In this document: positions 58,235 to 64,000 of the stretch, in pieces
Layout of the letters: every line of letters begins with the position of its first letter
Numbering within the stretch: position 1 is the first letter of the stretch
Origin: Siphonodentalium dalli
Taxonomy: Eukaryota > Mollusca > Scaphopoda > Gadilida > Siphonodentaliidae
Length of the DNA: 64,000 nt
Direction: 5' to 3'
Assembly (NCBI GenBank): GCA_032622095.1
Contig: CP136065.1
Location: forward strand, 23,693,141 to 23,757,140
Notes under the pieces: generated by a model
What the model was told of the DNA's origin: nothing
What the model saw: only the letters and a program-made list of their open reading frames with translations
Databases searched by the model: none
Program-made: the position numbers and the translations under genes

Positions 58235-58458
58235 CATTTGCATGAGTTTCATGTGCTATATATATTCATTCACCAATCGTATTAGGTCAGTTTCAGGGGC
58301 TATATTCGATCCTCGATCGCTTATTATCCGTTTCATGTTCTATATATGTTCGTACACCGATCGCTCCCTGTCCGTTGCATGTGCTATATTCAATCATCGG
58401 TCGCTTTTTAGCCATTTCAGGTGCTATATTCAATCATCGGTCGTTTTATCCGTTTCAG
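58235..58458 (+). repeat. Iterated copies of a splice acceptor plus exon start
   Basis: Five upstream units of 38-44 bp repeat the boundary of the following exon: GCTATAT starts at 58255, 58299, 58339, 58383 and 58423 before the real one at 58461. Units carry TTTCAG or decayed TTTCAT, then GGTGCTATATTC and a CATCGGTCG-like sequence. Units at 58299 and 58423 retain CAG before the exon-like part. The apparent 156-codon frame from 58152 is this repeat plus the exon. Confidence 0.8.
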
Positions 58459-58614
58459 GTGCTATATTCGACCATCGGTCTCAAGCTCTCGTTGAAGCCT
58501 TCCGTTATGCAATGATGATACACAATAAAAATGAGACGATACAGAGGTCGCGAATCGCTTATGACCCAGTTAATGTCACTGACGTCCGAAACGGGTTCAA
58601 CCTCACCTCAACCA
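58459..58614 (+). CDS. Putative ionotropic glutamate receptor, exon 2 (start of amino-terminal domain)
   Basis: 156-nt exon between TTTATCCGTTTCAG and GTAAGT, phase 1 on both sides. Joined to the G left over from exon 1 it reads (G)AIFDHRSQALVEAFRYAMM, then IHNKNETIQRSRIAYDPV and NVTDVRNGFNLTST. GAIFD, AFRYA and N-x-N-x-T are the usual first motifs of the kainate/AMPA-type amino-terminal domain, where the chain normally continues towards a conserved Cys. Extracellular part of a glutamate-gated channel. N-x-T sequons are present (NET, NVT, NLT). No following exon was found before 64000. An IR25a-like receptor is a possible alternative. Confidence 0.7.
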
Positions 58615-58829
58615 GTAAGTGACTATTATTTAGCGGTGGACCCCACACCATCATTAAACAGTCTCATCTGCATCTAATACACGCCTATGTATGCTGAAAA
58701 TAAGTTGGGAAATTTATTGTATTTGTTGCACAGAATACGTCAGTTTTCAAGTATTCCACTGATTTGCGTGTATTTTCGCGATGCATGTGTCATATACATG
58801 ATGTTGATCTCAAGAATCTCAAGTATTCT

Positions 58830-59900
58830 TCATTAGCTCAACTTTAAGAAGTCAAGCTTGAGCTATTGTTATGGGTTGGCATCCGTCGCATGTGTGCGTC
58901 CGTCAACAAATTACTTTGACTCACCGGCAGGCCGCATCCCTCGTCCGATCACCACCAAACTTCATATGGATACTCGGGGTGACCTCTAGATGGAGCCACC
59001 GATTTTTACCGAAATTCGATAAAAATATGACCGCCAGCAGCCATTTTGGATTTCAGATTTGAATCCATGGGCACACTATGCAGCCCGTATTTATTGGAGA
59101 AATGTTTTGAAAAAATACAGGCATGTTTAGGATCAACTGTAGATGAGAGGCATCGATTTTGTTTATTTTCTATGAAAAACATCGTCGCCGAATTGCGTTG
59201 AAGGACATGGCCGTCAGCGGTCATCTTTTATTTTACTCTTTGTTGACTAAATCCTTTAGCACACCCTACATGCCACATCCCTCATCCGATCGTCACCAAT
59301 CTTCATATGCATCTTATGGGTGACATCTAGATGGAATCGATTTTTTTTCGAAATTCGTTAAAAACATGGCCGCCAGCAGCCATTTTGCATATCAAATTTG
59401 AATCCATCGGCACACCCTGCAGCCCGTATATATCGGAGAAATGTTTTGAAATTTTATAGGCATTATTATGATCTCCTATAGATGGGAGCTATCTAATTTG
59501 AACGTTTTCCGATTAAAAATATGGCCGTCGGCCGGCCTTCTTGTATTTTACTCTTTGGGTGACTAATTCCTTTGGCACACCCTACAGACCAGATCCATCG
59601 CCCTATCATCAACACATTTTAAAAGGCTCACCAAAGTGACCCCTAGATGGGTATATTGATTCCCCCCCCCCCCCCCGAAATTTGTTGAAATGCAAGTGGT
59701 AATCTTGGATTTTGCTCTTTGTACTGTATGAATAACTCCTTTAGCACACCCTTCAGACCACATCCTTCATGCAATTGTCTCCAAACTTCATATGGGTCTT
59801 ACGAGTGACAACTAGATAAGAGCCATGCATCCCCCTCCTAATTTATTCAAAAACATGGCCGCCAGTGGCCATCTTTTATTTTAGTCTTTGCATGCCCATA
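58830..59900 (-). repeat. ~160-bp divergent repeat, inverted relative of 32290-33062
   Basis: Starts (plus strand) TTAGCTCAACTTTAAG and GTGTGCGTCCGTCAAC. Units then carry CACATCCCTCATCCGATCGT, CCAAACTTCATATGG, TAGATGG and ATGGCCGCCAGCAGCCATTT. A C-run lies at 59657-59672. Non-coding. Confidence 0.75.
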
Positions 59901-59904
59901 TAAA

Positions 59905-60160
59905 AATTTACCCGGGTAAAACTGGGGGTTTATCCGGTTTAATCCATGGTAAACCCCGGTTCACCAGGGTAAAATAATATTCTACCCAGGTAAACCCCAA
60001 TTAAAAAGTCATTATACCGGGGGTTAATCCAGGTATATAAAACCAATATCGAGATTTACCCGGGTGTCTTATCCATTTGGTAGGGATTTACCCAGGTGTT
60101 TCTCCATCTCATGGTATACCCAGGTGTTTATCCATCTCATGATATACCGGGGTGTTTTAC
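59905..60160 (+). repeat. Degenerate TTTACCCGGGTAAA repeats and ~30-bp tandem
   Basis: Many TTTACCCRGGTAAA-like palindromes, then about four ~30-bp units of ACCCAGGTGTTTATCCATCT CATGGTAT type. Confidence 0.75.
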
Positions 60161-61029
60161 TGTCCATTATGGGAAAAAAGTTACCAACAGGAGCGAACTT
60201 GAATATGTATTTTCGACCAAGCCTTGGTGCTCAACCCTTAAATTACAACAACATATTTCACATGTATAGTTTGGATTACCATTACATTAATTAATTAATA
60301 CCAGGTGTAGATCCACCGTTTTTCTTACGAGTCACTTAGCCAGTTTGATGCAAATTAAAGTGAGAACATGTTGTCATATGTATACAAATGTATATATTTT
60401 TTGTGAAGTTACAATACCACATTTTAGGGCAAAATTGCTCCTTCCAAAATGGCCGCCAAAATGGCAGCTGGAAGTGGAAATTGTTATGTTTTCTCCCACC
60501 GATATCTTCTAGATAAGTTAATTATGTATGTGACTGGTTCATAGTTGGGACTATTATTATTATTATTATTATTGTTTTTTTCATGTTAACTGATTATTGA
60601 AGCAATAAAATATGACATTCTTGTGGTCCCAGCCCTTCCGGTCCCTCAAATATTAAATTGTTTACAGAACGTGGTATAAAATTTAACCAAAAATCACCAT
60701 TGTGATTCTATTCATTGTTCAACAAGAAATGAACAGAACTGTGCAACGTAACTGAGGCATACCATTATCTATAAATATTTTAACTCAATTTAATAAAAAT
60801 TGTCACTTTGTCCCCAACTGGCTGCAAAAATGGCAACAAAAAATTTAAAAAAAGGCAAATATTGCGACATCATGCTATGTAATCGCTTACAAGTTGTGAT
60901 TAGGGAATAAAATGGACTATTCTATCTTGCATATATTAAATACTAACATTTGTATGCGGACAAATATGAAGTGAATATGTATGCAGGGAGTTACTATGTG
61001 ATCATAAAAACAAGGAATTGTTATATATG
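60161..61029. other. No gene supported
   Basis: Contains an (ATT)n run at ~60545-60573 and AAAATGGCCGCC-type repeat scraps near 60440. Confidence 0.4.
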
Positions 61030-61680
61030 ATACTAGAAGGTGACCCGACTTCGTCCGGACTTTGACCTTGAATTGTCCATTTTGAAGGTCAAGGTCAAGT
61101 GGGGTCACGATTTGACCAGTCCAAAAACACTGCCCGGACAAAAGTACCCGACAAACGTGCCCGTCGAAATCCATCCGGTTTTACCCGATTTGACCTTGAA
61201 TTGATCATTTTGAAGGTCAAGGTCTGGTCGGGGTCACGATTGGACCCGTCCAAAACAATCAGTGGACAAAAGTAACCCCACGTATCAAATTTCGTCGAAA
61301 TCCCATCAAAATTGGCGATTTGACCTTGAAGTTACCCGATTTCAAGGTCAAGGTCACGTCGCACGGGCAAATGAATATGCTTATGAGACTCGCCATAAGA
61401 AAGTACCCCCACATACCAAGTTTCGTCGAAATCCCGTGATATTCGGGAGTTTGACCTTGAAATGACCCGATTTCAAGGTCAAGGTCATGTCGCACGGACA
61501 AATTAATATGCCTATATTCGTCCCCGGCCGAAAATACTGCCACATACCAAGTTTCATCGAAATCGGGTGGGCCTTTTTCGAGTTCATCGCGAACACACAG
61601 ACACACAGACACACAGACACACAGACAGACACACAGACACACAGATCTTCCAAAATATATAATAGATGGTGTTATCATAG
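61030..61680. repeat. ~130-bp repeat with inverted TGACCTTGA / TCAAGGTCA pairs, plus (CACAGA)n
   Basis: Four units: TGACCTTGAA at 61063, 61191, 61321 and 61452, each followed 15-25 bp later by TCAAGGTC (twice as TCAAGGTCAAGGTCA). Each unit has CATACCAAGTTTCGTCGAAA-like sequence. A (CACAGA)n microsatellite (61591-61645) ends it. The half-sites match monomeric nuclear-receptor sites (ERR, FTZ-F1/SF-1 type). Confidence 0.8.
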
Positions 61681-61689
61681 GCCTATAGA

Positions 61690-64000
61690 GTAATTCCCTA
61701 TATACCTATGCACCTCACGGTAGCAGGGTAATGTCGCCCTTGACCTTAATAAATGGTATACTCGTAGGGCGCGCATCTATAATCTCAAATCGACTCCATT
61801 CTACCCGTATGTGCAATTTGACATATATATCAAGATGTTCCACCCATTTTGGTGTTCTATAAACCACCAGAAAAAGGCCCGTTAATTAGTTGAATATAAC
61901 GTGACTGCAAATTATGTGGTGAAGGTCGAGTATAGCTCTTGTGACATTACCCCTCTACCGCACCTCACCTGTGACCACATATTCACCTCCTGTTGTTATA
62001 TTTGACGATTTCGATGTCAAGCTTGTGATAGAAAAATCAGATTTGTTCTTGTAATGTCAGTAGTTACACTAATAACAATTAACTAAGGTGCATCAGAATT
62101 GTTAGCATCATGTATATAAGACATAAGGTTATTCATCAGCCACAGCTCGTAAGCGATTAAATGGCATGCTAGGGAAAAATTCACCGTTTTCCATATATTG
62201 GCCGCCATTTTGAGACAAAATGACAAATTTCTTTCCGCGTTGTGTAAAATCGAATTTTTGAGGGCTCTGAAGGGGCTGGGACCCAAATGAATGGCAAATT
62301 TCATTGCTCGATGATCATTAACTTGAACAATACAAAACAAAGTCCTTATTCTGAACCAATTCCATAGAGCAGAAACTAATCTACAAGATATTAGTGTAAA
62401 AACGTCAAAATTTCCGGCAGCCATTTTGGCGGCAATTTTGCCTTAAAATGTGGCAATACATCTTAGCTTCACACAAGTATATACATTTGTATACACAAGA
62501 CAAGATGTTTTCACTATAATATGCATCGAATTGACTTAGGGACTCGACTGGGAAAAAGCGGCAGCCATATTGGACGCCATCTTGCCTGGTGTCTACACGG
62601 ACACTTTTCGCATTGACATTGCTTACAAGTTGAGTGACTTAAAATGAGTCGGGAGCTATATTATATTAGACCCTAAATGAACAGAAAAATATTAGGGCAT
62701 AGAATTACAGTTTGTAACCTTTAATCTTCGAGATTTCGTTCCGTTTCGTTCGGCAAACTAAATATATTCTTCCAACGTGAAATGAGCGCAAAAGAGTTAG
62801 CGTGTATTTTATGGTAATTTTGTCGCAAATTAACATGGACTGACAACAGAAAATGATCGACTAGATACAAATCGGATATTTTGTGAATTAAATACAAGAT
62901 TCAACGATTTTATTCATATGGATGTTCGCATAATATCGAAAGAAAAGTCTTGTCAAAATTATTTAAATTTCCAATTTGAGGACCAGGAAACGGACTGAAT
63001 ATGACAGTACCAGTACCGGTACTCAATGGCTATTATGGCACGAATGAAAACCACTGGGTCACTCATTACTGATATGCAACTGAGAAGTTTGATCTACAGG
63101 CTTCAGATCAGTACTAGTACCTGTACTCTAGGACTACAACTGTACTGTGTAAATTAATAGTATTAATTAGCCAATCGACTTGGAATTTGGAAACTTAAAG
63201 CGATGATCCTTCGCATCACAACAACAAAGAAATAAGAGTGTCTGGAAGAGTATATGTATACTGTTTTAAAATTATATTGTCTTCATGCCAGAGACTTTTG
63301 GCTCCCAGCTTCGAGGTTTGACATTACGCAAATTGCTGCAGCGGTTGGAACAGAAGAAGAATATTGTGATATAAAATGTTATGTTGTATGTAAATTCAGT
63401 TCCACTGGTACTGTGCATTAACTGAGCGCATTTGGCAGTGATATGTCACTAACGTATCGGTAGGGCCCAACATCATTTGTGCTACTACATCTGTCAGGAT
63501 CCTGCAGTGAAACCATATACAGATTCCCGGCAGTGGACAACAGATGTCAACAATACAAATTTGTTTTATCAAGTTCTAGCCTTGAAGTAGTCATCAAAAT
63601 TGCAAATTAAAACACATTGTCAATGAATATTAGTATTTATTACTGCATGCAGTTGGCAAGATTCTGAGAAGTCACATTTATCCGAAAGCCAAGAGGTAGG
63701 CCTACATGTAGCAGTAATTACGCAATTGCATCAAGATGGAACACCTCAACCTGTGATACTGAACAGTCAAAATAATGGGACAGATGAACGCTGGACTCAA
63801 CATAAAAACTACTAGTACATGTATATTCATACAGCATATGGAAAGTTCAAAGATTTTGACAGCACTTTGATTCCATAAGAGGATCCACATGTACTGTACC
63901 ACCTCTGGATGATGTATGCTGTGCACATTACAATGAAGTTTACAATGAAGTTTACAATGAAGTTAACACTTCATGTTATAATAGTTTGACTGTTAGCGTG
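61690..64000. other. No gene supported
   Basis: Repeat scraps (GCCATTTTGGCGGC near 62420, GCCATATTGGACGCCATCTT near 62563), short GTACCAGTACCGGTACT palindromes near 63005, and a 13-bp triplication TTTACAATGAAG at about 63930-63963. Frames at 62083-62424 and 63702-63926 lack motifs. No further receptor exon was recognised. Confidence 0.4.

Larger units (their letters stand above)
22673..58458 (+). other. Inferred intron 1 of receptor gene 2 (~35.8 kb)
   Basis: Bounded by GTAAGT at 22673 and a TTTATCCGTTTCAG acceptor ending at 58458; both sides are phase 1. It contains both nanos genes on the same strand, more than ten LINE fragments, MITEs and over 4 kb of minisatellite. The joining is inferred from the reading frame and domain logic, not from transcript data. 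An intermediate exon or a different partner for exon 1 cannot be excluded. Confidence 0.5.

Noticed and set aside
58152-58622. 156-codon frame taken as one gene with a hydrophobic N terminus
   Set aside because: Only 58459-58614 looks coding; the upstream part is the iterated acceptor repeat in the intron and the frame runs over a clear TTTCAG acceptor and GTAAGT donor.
61259-61693. 139-codon minus-strand frame with Cys/Val/Ser-rich end
   Set aside because: Composed of a ~130-bp repeat and a (CACAGA)n microsatellite.

Overview
This window reads as AT-rich, intron-rich eukaryotic nuclear DNA from an invertebrate, most likely a marine mollusc. The grounds are spliced, intron-split exons, many short non-autonomous transposons, dead non-LTR retrotransposons (LINEs), large minisatellites, and divergent repeats carrying phrases such as GGCCGCCAGC, GGACGGACGG and TCAAGGTCA that I associate with bivalve and gastropod genomes. 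Nothing bacterial was found (no operons, CRISPR or rRNA), and no convincing tRNA. All identities were made by eye; no search was run.

Host genes. Two ionotropic-glutamate-receptor-like genes appear to lie head to head. Gene 1 (minus strand) is seen only as a signal-peptide exon at 6741-6825. Gene 2 (plus strand) has a matching 85-nt signal-peptide exon at 22588-22672 and the first amino-terminal-domain exon at 58459-58614. Both first exons are 28 codons plus one base and end at a GTAAGT donor. If the gene 2 exons are joined, the intron is about 35.8 kb and holds most of the window.

Nested genes. Inside that intron and on the same strand are two nearly identical intronless nanos genes (37384-38019 and 44475-45110), each with a NOT1-interaction-like motif, a 12-residue repeat linker, a complete CCHC-CCHC zinc finger and a 3' UTR with two Pumilio-type sites. 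They sit in two copies of a ~4.1-4.3 kb block. The first block is bounded by a LINE 3' tail and by a 16-bp repeat of interrupted LINE sequence, so it looks like an insertion made during LINE target-primed reverse transcription. Short LINE tails hit the second block later.

Repeat layout. 0.3-6.6 kb: TTAA-ended MITEs and two small satellites grown from MITE ends. 9-18 kb: minisatellites, a perfect 107-bp-arm palindrome, a twin-hairpin MITE and a 1.2-kb 30-bp array. 24.3-27.3 kb: a 3-kb, 35-bp array. 27.7-35.5 kb: twin-hairpin MITEs, LINE tails and fragments, and a ~160-bp repeat. 35.5-47.7 kb: the nanos blocks and interleaved LINEs. 48.8-55.2 kb: LINE, an unrecognised decayed coding region, ATC microsatellite, MITE. 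58.2-58.6 kb: iterated splice-acceptor repeat and exon. 58.8-61.7 kb: mollusc-type divergent repeats. The rest shows no supportable gene.
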